64,000 bases of DNA from Galerina marginata (GCA_023014335.1 JAECYW010000004.1:1240001-1304000); one strand, 5' to 3'; positions 48,235-60,297 are shown, counted from the first letter of the stretch. Translations and numbers: made by a program. The notes: generated by a model not told the origin, from the letters alone.

Positions 48235-49743
48235 TCAGCACGAAGTTTTCGGACTGAAAGCAAACTTCATAACGCCATTGGTCCCGTAGAGCCCATATCC
48301 AGGCTCCTGGTTGTCGGAATAAATATGCGCAAACCAACCTATACCACCGCCTGGTACAGTCTTAAAATAAGAACACTTGGAGTCGAGGAGATCAAAGTAG
48401 TCCTAATTGTTGAGCATTTATCAAACAGGTGAAGTCATTTCCGAAGCATGTGTGGTTCCAAACTAACCTTTTCATTCTGAACGTTAGCGACAGCAGAAGG
48501 GCTATTAGGCTCGACACCGGAGTAGGTCACCGATGGCCAGCCGTTCTACATATAAAAATTCAGTGGAGTACAGGTAAGTGCAGACTGGGTGGATCTTTTA
48601 CCTGGCTGAAATATATCTTCTTATTCTGAGCTTTACTGACAAACCAGTTCATATCAGTCTCGACAATTGGCCATGATTTACTCGCTGGGACACTTGAGGA
48701 AAATTATCGATGAATCTAATATGACCAACTCACCGACCGAAGCCTGCGTGGAAAAGAAGGGCAGCATATGAGCATCAACCAAGTCGATCGCATTCATAAC
48801 ATCGTTAGATCCAACGTTCTCTCTCTGTGGTCGGACTATGAGCATGCTTTACTTAACCCATATCAGGTATGGAAAATTCATTTCACCTCTTGGTACCCAT
48901 AGGCCATCTCACTGATGGTGACTGGTATATGTAGGCTCGACAAGTTTGTTTTAGCATCGTTGATTTGGGTTGCCAAAACCTTTGGGTCCAATGCATAATC
49001 ATAAAGAGGCTCCGACCCGAACTGGAGCACTCGAGTGATGAATTTGGCCTTCGGATTCGAATGCAAAATGCCCAAGAGATTGTCTCGTCGCGTCTTCCAG
49101 ATATTGGGATCGTCCCATCCGAACTGTAGAATGTAAGGCGCCTTCTTTTAGCTACTGACGCGTTCAGCTCAACATATGTTCGCGTACCCAGATAAGGGCA
49201 TGTACACCAACGCCCGCGTCCCACGCCGCATCAATTACATCGTTACTGGGCCCAATTTCAAATGCTAAATTGCATCATTTCTGATGAGGGTACTCACTAG
49301 AATCCCGTCCTGTCACAAGCGCCATAAAGACGAACATATCTTCCTTTGAAGGTCTGCCTGATATCCTTGAATTCCTTTTTCAATGTTGCAAGGCTTTGGC
49401 CTATGACAAACGAGCGGATACCACGTGAGTAATCTATATCATCCAGAAATCTTTGTCAAACCAGTGACTTACAATTAGTAACTTCATAGCTAATACCAAC
49501 GAATGCATATTCGGTGCTGTAGTCGCACCACCAGTTGGTCGTCGAAGAGGGGACGCTGGCTGGCATCGTAAAACCAATCGCCGGAAAACAATTTGGTGGC
49601 GCATTAGCAGCAGCAGCTTGTTCTTTGCGAGCGGCATGTTCGTAGACGTCCACCGTACGGGTCGGTGATGGATGGGCTTCAGCTCGTTCCAACAAAGCCC
49701 AGCCCCAAATCGTCGCGGCAAGAGTGAAGATTGGTAAAATCAT
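48235..49743 (-). CDS. GH17-like beta-1,3-glucan enzyme, secreted, with Gln at nucleophile position
   Basis: Exons from the ATG at 49743 join in phase to TGA at 48235, about 375 residues. A signal peptide (ILPIFTLAATIWGWALLERA) is followed by FVGISYEVTN and VRLYGACDRTGFYNDVIDAA, then GVHALIWFGWDD. The expected acid/base Glu lies in LQFGSEPLYDY. The GH17 nucleophile motif (xExGWPS) reads YFSQNGWPSVT here: Gln codon CAG at an exon end, just before NGWPS. The C-terminus (GGIGWFAHIYSDNQEPGYG, ending FSPKTSC) is typical of basidiomycete wall-glucan enzymes. The junction near 48900-48820 uses a GTGAAA donor and an AGAGAG acceptor. Whether the Gln is a subgroup trait or makes the protein inactive is open. 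Confidence 0.87.
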
Positions 49744-50369
49744 ATCGAATCTGTCGAAGCAAGGACACTGCTTGGTATCACGGTACAACTCTGCTCTCCC
49801 TTAAATATGGAGGCGAGAAGCTTCAGTTACTTCTTCGAGATGCTCAGGCATGATAAGCAAAAACTCGGGCGATATGCTCCAAGTGCGATGGAAGGGGTCC
49901 ATCTGATAGAATTGCCTGATTATGGCCGCAGAGCCAGCTCCAGTCGAAGGAAGCTCTGGGTGGTTCTGAACCTGAAAAGTAAGCACACCATAGTCTGATC
50001 AACTTCGAAATATTGAATCCCATTGGTATAGGACCTGAAACGTAGTTGGTCGCAAAACTGATGGAACGAACGCAGAGTCAGCAATCTCCCCTTTCGAGCA
50101 AGAAGCTGTTCTTTTGAATCGTGACTCAAGACGATTGAATCCATGTCCATTTTGCCAAGCAAGAAGTCGAATCGTTGGTGTCTACACCGACATGCCCTTG
50201 AAAGTCATTGTGGCTGGCAACAGCAAGGACCAGCAAAACATGGACTACAACTCAATCGAGAGATGCAAGTCATACATCACGAACATGTGACAGTATATTC
50301 TCCTCGGGAAAACCAACCGGAATGCACAACCGACTTTCATCCCTAACACACTATCGCCTACCCCTCTTC
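49744..50369. other. intergenic between GH17 and aquaporin genes
   Basis: Promoter of the GH17 gene and 3' flank of the aquaporin gene. Open frames here have no known motif. Confidence 0.55.
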
Positions 50370-51588
50370 TCAGACTGCACTCTCTTTATAACGTCGATGC
50401 TCCTGAACTTCTGAAACTTCGTCCACTTTGTCTCCATCTGTCACGTCAACGGCCACCCTCTTTTCAACCTTTTCAATATCCACGACCATGTTCTTGCTGT
50501 TCGCCATGGTCCCTCTCATCGACTCAACTGGATCGCTTGGCGACTTGCTGGGGTCGCTGGTGGCCTGATCGGGAGCGAGCGTCCAGTACCGATAACTGTC
50601 GATGTATCAGCCATGAATCGAGGTTAGAAGCACAGGTAATGGACACATACTGCTTCAGAATCGCATAAAATCCTGCGCCGAGGAGCGAGCCCAGGAAGGG
50701 ACCCAGCCAATACTGTTATAAGAACAATTTCAGCGTCATCAGAACTGTCAAGATACTTGTGCTTACCACCCAGTGATTGGGTACTGGGAAGCCAGATACG
50801 ACCGCGGGCCCAAAAGCTCTCGCGGTGTTCATTGCTGCACCAGTGTAGTAGACCGCAAAGCTGTTTCGGGAAATTGGATCTGAGACCATGTTGGAAAGAC
50901 CATTGAGATGGCTTACAGGTAACAAGCGAACAGCGTCAAACCAATTCCGATCTATTTTCTTACCTGTAAGTTACATCCAACAATCGAAAATCAGACGAAA
51001 ACTGACAGGGGCAAATGGGGTAGCCTGATGCTTTTCTGCGGCTAGCATAAGGACGGATATGACGAGGGCCGCCGTGATGAACATCTCGATGAAAACCCCC
51101 TGCGCGCGATTTGTACCCTGTTGCAAGAAGGTACTGACGGAAGACCAGTCTGTTAGCTCGACGGTTGTATACAAGCATGCGCGATCGACGTACTTCACTG
51201 ACAGTGGCGCCGAAGTCAAAGACAGAATCAAGGCTGATGCTGCTATCGCCCCGGCCAACTGTGCGATGCAATACAGGACAAAGCGCACAGGTCGTAAACC
51301 CCCGACCAGTAGAAGAGCGAGCGAGACGTTGGGATTAAATAAGCCTCCTGTGACGCGGAAAAATAACCAAGCGGACACGAGCAGGCTCATGCCCATGCAA
51401 GTGGAGATATAAAGAACCTGCTCTACTCCTGAGGACTGAGTACCGGTCGCGATGCTCTCGGATGCGGCTGCCTGTATTCCACCGAGTCCGAAGAGGAGGA
51501 AGAAGGCAGTCCCGACGAACTCGAATGCTGCGGCAGCACAGTCATCTCGGAAACTGTTGAAAAGTGAAGACCATCCGAATTTCTTCAT
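50370..51588 (-). CDS. aquaporin / MIP channel with variant NPA motifs
   Basis: Six exons join in phase from the ATG at 51588 (MKKFGWSSLF) to TGA at 50370, about 320 residues. Membrane helices are clear, for example EFVGTAFFLLFGLGGIQA and FIEMFITAALVISVLMLA. The first pore motif reads NPN (GGLFNPNVSLALL) and the second NTA (MNTARAFGPAVV) rather than NPA; this variant pair occurs in several fungal aquaporins. The region IGIGLTLFACYL is joined through a short exon. The C-terminal cytosolic tail is about 60 residues, charged (DIEKVEKRVAVDVTDGDKVD), and could be phospho-regulated. It conducts water or small solutes across a membrane; selectivity is uncertain because of the altered motifs. Confidence 0.92.
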
Positions 51589-52733
51589 CGTTGCTGGAAG
51601 CGGACGTGAATTGGAGGATTTCTATGATAGTCTAAGATGAAGACCCATGAAATGCGGGTGTCAGGTCTGTCTGGAAAGCTTTACTGTCAGTGCACGTATT
51701 TCGATCGGGATGATCGGTGGGCGGCTGACTAAAGGCGTCATCTATGGTACTACTCGAGTAGTAGGACCGCTCATTTTTGCATGTATGTATACCATCGCAA
51801 AAAGTACATCAATTCACTGTCTAACCTTTAACCTCGACTTGTAAACGCGTAAGCAGGTATGACTACTTTTTGTGACTTTCTCTTTCTCACACTGACGGGC
51901 TGCTGACAGTCTAATCTTCAAGCTTCAAGGTTAACACCGCACCGCGCCAACTCTTTGCTCTCAGGCTTGCTTTGCTCTTTGTCTTCCAAACCGACGGCAT
52001 CCGGCATCCTTGGGCAAGGGGCATCTTGACTAACTCCCACCTCGGGAAATCTGCGCACAATCGTTCTCCGACCGGTACCGTTCTCAGACTCAATGCATAA
52101 GTCCGCTTTTTTTCAAGCTCTTGGACTGGACTTTGTCGCATCCCCTGATTCAAGCCAGAGACGAGCCGCTTGAATTCTACTAGTCTGATTGCTACTACTT
52201 TGCCTTGTTGTTGTCCACTATGTACTTTCCATCCAATTTTGCGAGACCTTGTTGCTCGCCGGTGTTAACAATGCTTCAGACGGGGAAATTGGCTGTTCAA
52301 TTCTTCCAGGAAGAGCACCACCCACCATGTAGCTATTTTTATTTTGGCTGCTTCTTGACAGCGAACTTTATAATTGATTGATCGCTTAAGGACCCGTTTT
52401 GGCAGACGGACAGATCGCTGAAGGGCGTTTTCTGCCGATAAACCAGTGGCGTCTCTTTATTAAAGCGCTACTGTGGTTTGCCTCACAGTCCTGGGAGAAC
52501 AAGATGTTATGCGAGCAGAAAGCACCGCGAAATTAATTCGGATCCACAAACACCTCGGATCTTTTGTCTTCGTGCGACAGACAGCGCTCAAGCACTATCG
52601 GGCGGTCCAATGGCGCGTTCTCCACATGTGAATGGATCAAAGACAGAAGGAACGTCCTGGCATCTATGTCCAGGTATAAATGCTTCGGTACCAGCCACGT
52701 CTCTCCCCCACGTCCCACTTGATCTCACTCGGT
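51589..52733. other. divergent intergenic between aquaporin and DUF6534 copy B
   Basis: A 1.1-kb gap between divergent starts. TATAAAT at 52675-52681 lies 59 bp before the DUF6534 ATG. No coding sequence supported. Confidence 0.55.
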
Positions 52734-54718
52734 ATGGCGTCGTTGTCGCAGCAGCTCAAGCTCGACAGCACGCTCGGTGCTGCATTCATCGGGAACATCG
52801 TGGCGGGAGTGTGCGTGCTATTCAACTGCAGTAAATTGAATACCGCTAATCGATCTTATCCACCAGACTCTACGGCATCACTTGCCTACAAACATTCGTT
52901 TATTACAAAAAAGCAAAAGGAGACCAAGCATGGTTCAAAGCTATAGTAAGCCTACATCCCTTCGTACTTTACTTGAATATCTGTATATAGACATTGTCTT
53001 GATTATCAGATTTATTTCCTCTGGTAAAAGGCTATGTCTGCTTTCACTGGTAGATGTGTCATTGACAGTACCCATCGTAATTCCAGGTTCCTCGACACAT
53101 TCCATCTGGCCCTCATCACACACGCACTGTATTTCTACCTCATTACAAGCTACGCCAACCCTCTGGCTCTGTTATTTCCAACTTGGTAAGACCTGCCTTC
53201 TTCTTATTCCAGTGTATGACTTATTTCGGCGCATTAGGAGTATTCTAGTATGTCTAATGTTCGCCTCAGCAATACACTTTGCCAATTGAATCAAAAAAAA
53301 AAGTCGCAGGTGTACGTTACAGTAAGTGGATGCATTGTTCTCTTTGAAGGGGTGGTAATCTTGAACGACCCTCTAGTGTATCAGCGATCTCTTTGTACGA
53401 TTGTGAGTGTGCTTTGCTTCTCAGACCTCATCATACATATGTCATTTTTCGCAGAATCTATGCTCGACGAGTTTGGATGAGTAAGTGATCAACTGCATGT
53501 CGCATGCATCACAGGCACCTCAATAACTCTTCTTGCATAGTCTCGCGCAACATGTTCATCGCTTTCCTCGTTGTGAGTACTACGCTCTCCCTGCAAATTT
53601 CGTAGATTTTGATTTTGATTTGTAGGTGTTGACTTCAGCCGTTGCTCTTGGTAAGAGTATTTTCAGCAACAATGAAAGGCATATTTCTAATCGCAGATCC
53701 CAGGTACTGGGATAGGTATGCTGCATTTTCATAATCTGATAGCAGAACGTGTTTTAACCTCCTCGAATAAAAATAGCATTCACCACTCTAGCGTGAGTCC
53801 TTGAGGTGGCACAATTCCTGACGGAAAACTAAAACTGATTGAATAACCTCTTAGCTTCATAGGCAAAACATATGCTAGTTTGACGCACATATCTGTATGT
53901 CCCTTTGCAGGTCCTGTCAAAGTTACCTCATCTTATCAAAGTTCCCTCAGTACCTGATGTATATCGCGTTGGGCGGTGCTGTCGCGGCCGACATCATTAT
54001 CGCCTCAGCATTGTGCACCTCTCTAGCTCGATCCCGAACCGGTTTTAAAAAGTTGGCTACTTATACCCAAAATTTCGCAAGCATTGTCTAACCAAGCTGT
54101 GGCATCTAAGAACCGATTCGATGGTGACAGTCTTGATGTTGTACGCCATCAATTCCAGTAAGGACTTTTTCCTTTCTTGACTCCCATAAACTAAGCTGAG
54201 ATCTCCAACTATATAGGTGTCCTAACGACGTATGACCTTCTTTTTGTTGACCGCTAAGGAGCTCACAGTGTCATTTTTTTCTCTTGATCTCCAGCGTGTG
54301 TTCCGCGGCGTGCTTTATTACCTACACCATCTGGCCAGACCAATTCACATTCATTGGAATTTATTTCTGTCTCAGCAAACGTCAGTACAAATCACTTCTG
54401 TTAACGGATGCCTAATGGTCGTTTCGTCCATCCTTGTAGTGATTTTCAACAGTCTTCTGGCGATGTTGAACAGTCGCTCGTCGTTGAAGAGAATGGTCAA
54501 CGGACTTTCCACAAACGATCGTACATCCGCTAGACCCGCAGAATTTAGCAGTTCATGGGTTTCCAAAGGCACTTATCAAATGCAAGATGGCCCTCGGAGC
54601 GTAAGTCGAACTATGCCATTTTACTTTACTTTCCTGACGGTATAAACTTATTCTGACCCATTTGCAGCCTGTTGTCATATCTGTGGACACCCACGTAGAA
54701 ACCCGTGCTGTTGTTTGA
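52734..54718 (+). CDS. DUF6534 multi-pass membrane protein (copy B)
   Basis: Exons from the ATG at 52734 (MASLSQQLKLDSTLGAAFIG) join in phase to TGA at 54716-54718. Landmarks: LYGITCLQTFVYYKKAKGD; the micro-exon ATTTATTTCCTCTG (14 nt); FLDTFHLALITHALYFYLIT with YANPLALLFPTW; CISDLFVR followed by IYARRVWM; GTGIAFTTLAFIGKTYASL; YLMYIALGGAVAADIIIASA with RSRTGFKKTDSM; CFITYTIWPDQFTFIGIYF; and FNSLLAMLNSRSSLKR. Order and intron positions match copy A closely, including the same micro-exon at the FLWL(M)D site. The tail (TSARPAEFSSSWVS) is Ser-rich. Function unknown; probably plasma-membrane or organelle membrane. Confidence 0.9.
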
Positions 54719-55402
54719 TATTATACCCCATAGATAATAGTCGCTTACCATGTAGTCATTCATTTCGTCTCCATCGAACTTTTAAAATGTAACTGATATG
54801 AGGTCCAATCCATTTACTAAATTCCAAAATTTGAAGGCGACGATCGCGACTTGTGTCGGACTGTTTCGCATGAGCCAAAAACTTTACTTGACGTGGGTAG
54901 CAAAGTGACATTCTTCCGTTTTGTCCAAGGTGCGCCTGTCCACGCGGTCAGGTCCAAAGTGCTCGAATTCTTCCAAGTTCCATGGAAAGTAGCGAACACA
55001 CGCGGAATTACTCCGCCGGTTTGAAGGGTTTTGCACTCACGATGAAGACGGAATAACTAGAATAAACCGTGGCGCGGGTTGAAGTTCGGTTTTTTAACTT
55101 GGGCAGTGTGAAGGGAGCATGAACGGCGAATGCATTGAAGGAACTGCATTTGTTAGTCGCGTAACCGTTCTTAGTCTTAGGAGATCGTCTTGCCCATCTG
55201 GTCAGTTATAAAAACGTAAAATAGGTACTATGCAGGTATCTGTTATTTAATGAATCACCAGCGCCAATAAAATGTGCAGGGAGAGTACCCACATAAATAA
55301 GGATAATGACCATCTTAGCAATGGGATCCGCCAGTGGCACAGAACAGCAACGAATAACTTTTCTGAGTCGAGAACACTCCGCAGGGAAAACAACAGTCGA
55401 CA
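54719..55402. other. convergent intergenic
   Basis: 3' flanks of DUF6534 copy B and of the acidic proline-rich protein gene. No coding sequence supported. Confidence 0.6.
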
Positions 55403-56812
55403 TCAGTAATCCAGCGCTCTCGGATTAATACCTGGATTCCCGTCGTAAGGTCGGCTTTGATTGACTCCTCCGAAGCCACTCTCAGACCGAAGACCATTCA
55501 AGGTATGGCTTGAGCCCTGTTCAGAAACAGCAGGAAGGTCGGTTGGAACAAGTCGACCCTCCTTTCTCAAGCAATCCGCCACAAGGTCAAGGAAGGAGCC
55601 TCCTTCCTGTTCAAGCATGTCTAGCATCCGGTAATCGTTGAACTGGAGTTGGTATTCCAGCCCTTCGCAAAACTCGCGTAAATTTTTGATGTGGGCTTTC
55701 ATCCGACTGTGGTACTTTTTGGAAGCTGGAGGTAACGGAGGTGGCGGTGGTGGTGGTGGTTGGTGCCCGGTGTCCGCCAGGGAGTGAGTAGGGTCCACGT
55801 CGTCATTGGGTGGTTCCAAAGTATCCTCGGCAGAACCCTCTTCCTCCTCCGAAGATTCCTCTTCCTCTTCATCACTAGCGGTATTGGGTGGTACTTTCTC
55901 GACAGGGCCGTCGCCCTCAATTTTATTGCCTGGGGTCCTTGAACTTGAGTGGCCAGCCCAGCCAAGACTCTCCCATATTCCCAGCACAACGTCAGGGGGT
56001 AAATTTGCGTCGATATAAGCCTCGTGATTGACGTGGTGGTGCATCCGCACAGTAATTATACGCGTCCCTGGTACGTCCGAATCCCGAGAAGAGATGAGGA
56101 GCCGACTCCGGCATGGATATCGCGCTTTGGCCATGGCTTCCCCCGCACTCGTTACACGAGGCTTATAGCAGTCTCCCTGGGCTTTGCGCGCAGCTCTGGA
56201 AGATTTGGATCGATGAGCTTCATCTTGAGAGCACCAGAACCGCGTTTTGTGGCCATTGGTGAACTGAGGATGATCTTTGACACTTACGACAAGCTTAAGT
56301 ATAAAGTGGCCCAAGTACGAGACAGAAACGCACGTAAAACGGTACCCAGTAGTCTTCCATATCTCATGGGCAAGTGTCTGTATTCGCTGCTTGTGAGTTA
56401 CACCAGCATCCATCATCTCGTACACCCCGTGAAAGTCAACGTCTGGGCCTTGTCTGAACTGGTCCCGCAAAGCAGCCAGAAGCCCATCACGATCGCTATA
56501 CAAAGTTGTTTGCTATCAAGAAAAAAAACCTTTTCAGATTCGAGCAAATGCCCTCGAAGCCGTCTTACTCACCTCTCTAGAGTTGGTCTCATCCTCCGAC
56601 CTTCTTTTCGCCACCTTCTTAACCCGACTTGGCCCAGCCTCGCTGTGTTCTCTCATCCGCTTCCCATTTTGAAACCGGACTCCCCAGGGTTCATAAGTCG
56701 GTTGACTATACACATTCTCAGGGATAACAGGTGGCCCACTTCCGTTTAGAGGTCGCGCGGTGACAATTGCATGAAATCGAGAAAAGCCAACCATTGTGGT
56801 GGGCGTCGTCAT
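55403..56812 (-). CDS. uncharacterised acidic, proline-rich protein
   Basis: The ATG at 56812 (MTTPTTMVGFSRFHAIVTAR) opens an exon ending NSRE; a GTGAGT...TTGATAG intron leads to QTTLYSDRDGLLAALRDQFR; a third join (GTGCGT...GTAAG) continues with VKDHPQFTNGHKTRFWCSQD to the stop at 55403. The protein has about 430 residues. A conserved middle (RFWCSQDEAHRSKSSRAA, then KARYPCRSRLLISSRDSD and HHHVNHEAYIDANLPPDVV) has Cys and His residues that might bind metal and is typical of orphan agaricomycete proteins, sometimes tied to mobile or domesticated genes. An acidic run (EEEEESSEEEE), a proline tract (eight Pro) and a coiled-coil-like stretch follow. No catalytic motif was recognised. Confidence 0.7.
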
Positions 56813-57647
56813 TTTATATCAATGGCGCGTCGAATTCAATTGCTTCAAGTTGGAAATATCCAGAGAAGAGAGGCTTAGGAATGATATTTTGCCGAAATTT
56901 GGGATGCAAGTAGGATGTTGTGAGAATAGTCGAAGACGACTTGTGGTCAAGAGACCGATGTGACTTCCGAATTTGAGATTGATGGGCGGAATATTCAATT
57001 CAATCGTGAACCATCGCGTCAAGCTCACTACCGACGAACTACATGTAACCAAAATTCTCGCAACACGGCCTAACTAACGTTGATTTAAGGGGTATTGAAG
57101 GCTACATTGAAAATAAGCAGCTCAAGGAGAACCCAAGTTGAAAGGCTACGCTGTCATTTAGAATGGGTAGTTACAATGGGAATGTCCTGCTGGAGATCCA
57201 AAAAGCCTGCTGAGGTACGGAACTTGGAGGAACCCGACTTACAGTGGGGTTCTCGATGTCTTGAAACGGCGCCCTCGGCCTTGCAGATTACACCGTCCTA
57301 CAATATCCATGCCCTCCAGCGGCTTCCTCGAGGTTCAGTGCGATTGGCTCCCAACTGCAGAAACATCGAAATCGATAATGCGTCACAGTGCAGAATAAAC
57401 TTTCCCAGACAAAACACGTTTGACCATCATGGAAGAAAGAACGTTAACTGATAGATAAAACTGCTCGAATCCCGGTAGGGTGGTCCCGGTCCTGCAGCAC
57501 ACCACGTTGAGGAAGGAGCTTGTGTCATTCCGGGTTAAATCCTTCAAAGTTATGAGCATTGGATAAACGTGCGAGTGTAACGAATGAGTATACACCAACC
57601 ATCCAATTTCCGATGTCGTCTTATCGATTGGATTCGAGTCCGGAGTA
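56813..57647. other. intergenic
   Basis: Promoter side of the acidic proline-rich gene and 3' flank of the HSBP1-like gene. No other supported gene. Confidence 0.55.
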
Positions 57648-58139
57648 CTACTGCAAGCCGCTGTCACTCCGTCGAATTGCTCCGGGAGTGCCAGGTGAGG
57701 GCGATTGCGGCACACTAACATCCCCATTGATGATATCCTGTATGGACGCTTCTAATGCATCGACTCGTGTGGACATCTGATTCACTGGGGGAAAATAATT
57801 ATAAAATGAACAAGTCAAAACGATGTGGGTTTTGAGAGATGAAAAAGGAATCGAACTTCGGTCTAAGATTTGTTTCGACATATCATCGAATTTCGTGTCT
57901 AGTTGCTCTAGTAGCGTTTCAACCTAATTGACATTAGATTTTATTTGTAGAATCGAATTTGAGTGTCGTACGAAAGCCGTCAATTCATGCGGGCTAGAAA
58001 TATCGTTTGGAGCAATCGTTCCCAGTTTTGAAGGTGCCTGTTGCTTGCTTGCGACTGGAGTTTTGTCCTTATCCATGTCTGAGGACTTGGAGGGGGTTGC
58101 GGGTACTTTTAAAGGCTGAGCAGCAGGCGGAGGAGGCAT
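57648..58139 (-). CDS. HSBP1-like heat shock factor-binding coiled-coil protein
   Basis: Three exons (58139-57972, 57923-57857, 57784-57648) join in phase to 123 residues. The core reads HELTAF, then VETLLEQLDTKFDDMSKQIL, then DRMNQMSTRVDALEASIQDI, the heptad coiled coil of heat-shock factor-binding protein 1. The N-terminal 45 residues and the Pro/Ser tail are extra low-complexity sequence. In animals and plants this small trimeric protein modulates HSF1; a similar role here is inferred. An in-frame upstream ATG at 58229 would add 30 residues; the start at 58139 is preferred because upstream sequence is low-complexity. Because the exons are small, the gene is easily missed. Confidence 0.85.
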
Positions 58140-58229
58140 ATTTAGGGCGAACTGGCTGGAAGTTGTGGTTGACAATGGACGCGTTGTGGAGGTTGATAAT
58201 GGGTATTGGCTTCCAATCATAACATCCAC

Positions 58230-60297
58230 AAATACAAGCTCGCTGAAGTCAAATTGGAAGTTGAACCCATTTTTTACTCACCCTTCAGGCTCAGCGGCAG
58301 TGCACCAACGACAGTTTCTAGCGAATAAACTCTTTCAAAATTACTACGTAAAGCCGACTCGTCCCCGACGTCTATGGTGGCTTGATGGGGATTCAAGTCA
58401 AGATACGATACCTGTCCAGCGTTGTTGTAATTTTACGTTCTGGGAACAAGAATGTCCGATACATAGCAGGGTTTACGGCTAGAGAGCCCACATGACCCAG
58501 CATTGGATTCCAACACTTTCAGGGCATTGAATGGTGTTGAACGCCATGTGCCCGCTGAATGACTCTAAGTTCGTCTTGGAATTCACAAATATATTTATAC
58601 CTGGATCTGACACGAGTCCGACTACATAAGCGAGATAAACCAAAGGAATGCTCAATCCAGTTACCACGACCTGATCTATTGGCTCGATCCAAAGCCACGC
58701 GAAGTTGGTCCTTTTCTTCCCAACGGCCTTCCTAGGTATCAATCCGATAATTCAGCAGGACACACGCCATCGATCTATGATTATTTCGGCGTCTGTCGTC
58801 CCTGTACTCGACCCCTGCTCTAGAGACAAGCGGGGATTAGTAGTCGCGGCCTTTGAATTTCTGCTGATTTGGGAAATTAAGGACCTACCCCCATGACTCT
58901 GGTGGGGTGCTGATGGGCGGATGTTAGTACGTTCTTACCACAAATACTAGGCGCCAACTGCTTCCAGTACCCTCAGTGACGGTCCTTATATTGGAGCGCC
59001 TTCGTACTTTCCTTCTGGGCTGGTTTGGCCACAAGGACTCAATGGCTTCGGGTCTAAAGTGAAGGTCAGTGACGAATTTCAATTTTACGCAGCTCATCGC
59101 AGCCCTTTGCCGGGACATGTCATAGTGAGGGAAATGAGCTGCGATTGGTCGTACAGGGTGGAACAATGTCAAGTTCACTGAGGAAAAATAAGCTAGTCTT
59201 ATCTTCTGAAGAAATCGCAGACTGCGGATCATGACGCTTTCAAGACGATCAACACCGGGATGTCAAATACAATTTCAAGGTTTTGAAAACAGGCAAGAAA
59301 ACATGGACGATGTGATGCTAAATTTCTGTCTCTTGGTAAACGACCCGGAGCCCAACTTCACACATCAGAAATCAATTCTTTCAGTTCCATTTTGGTTTGA
59401 CCCGCAATCCAGCTGACCATGATTCGTATCTGCTACCCTCGAGATATTTGCGTCAAGTTCGAGTGCGCTGTTTCGGCCTTATACCCCAATGAACATCGAA
59501 ATGATAGGGCGGTTCTGGGGTGTTTTTATATTTGGGTTTGGGAAAAGGGCTTCCGACTTCGTGGGTCCGAAGGAACTCGCTCGAGTGGCATCACGCAACA
59601 CAAGGACGACCTATAAATCTCTCAGTCATCTCGTGTGGCGGGCATCAAGCACGAGGCTGCCCAGGCCTTCGAGAAAGTAAGATAGTGGCCGCAAATTGTA
59701 ATCTAACCCCAGTTGAACGTGCCCACAACCGCCGTGTTTTGCAACATCTGCCAAGGTACAATAATAAACGTCAAGGTGACGGGGTGGGGAACTTGGGAAT
59801 TCGAACGCCGTGCTGAAAACAGATGGGACCAGGCTGACGGTCAGGCCAGAATATTTTTAAGTTCTCTCCCCACATTCCACAGTCAGTTGACAACAACCCA
59901 TACCTTGGGTTTCAGAAACCGACGTGAAGACATTGCCAAACGCGAATTGATTTCAGGATGTTCGCATACCCGGAACGTGGCTGGCTAAAATATATGTAGC
60001 GCCTCCAATTCGAGAAGATAAGGTTTCCATTCTTATATGTCCCTTAGAAGGCGTGTTCTGGCATGCAGTTGGTTCAGTCATATTCTCGAAAGGTCGGAGA
60101 TTCCGAGCCTGCAGAGCACAATGTCAATTACTGATTCAACTCAGTGTGCTCTGGTAAAGCCCTGAAAGCCAGTTAATCCAGATTTTAAAGCCGCTGAGTT
60201 GAGCTGTTTCATTCAGTTTCAAGGGACTAGTGACAGATGTGATTCAGTTTGCGAACGTTCCTGCATGAGAAGGATTTCAAGGTCGCGGAGTCGAAAC
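58230..60297. other. unresolved minus-strand exon-like sequence
   Basis: Several stretches look coding on the minus strand. One is ESALRSNFERVYSLETVVGA (about 58350-58285, followed by a GTGAGT). Another has a hydrophobic segment VVVTGLSIPLVYLAYVVGLV (about 58670-58610). A third is a 98-codon open frame from an ATG at 59232 ending at a donor GTAAGA with TACTAAC just downstream, an ideal intron start and branch site. They do not join into one frame by eye. No family recognised. The part from about 59,250 to 60,297 shows nothing further. Confidence 0.35.

Noticed and set aside
57383..57727. 114-codon minus-strand frame at the HSBP1-like 3' end
   Set aside because: It overlaps the last HSBP1-like exon in another frame and continues into the 3' flank; no motif.
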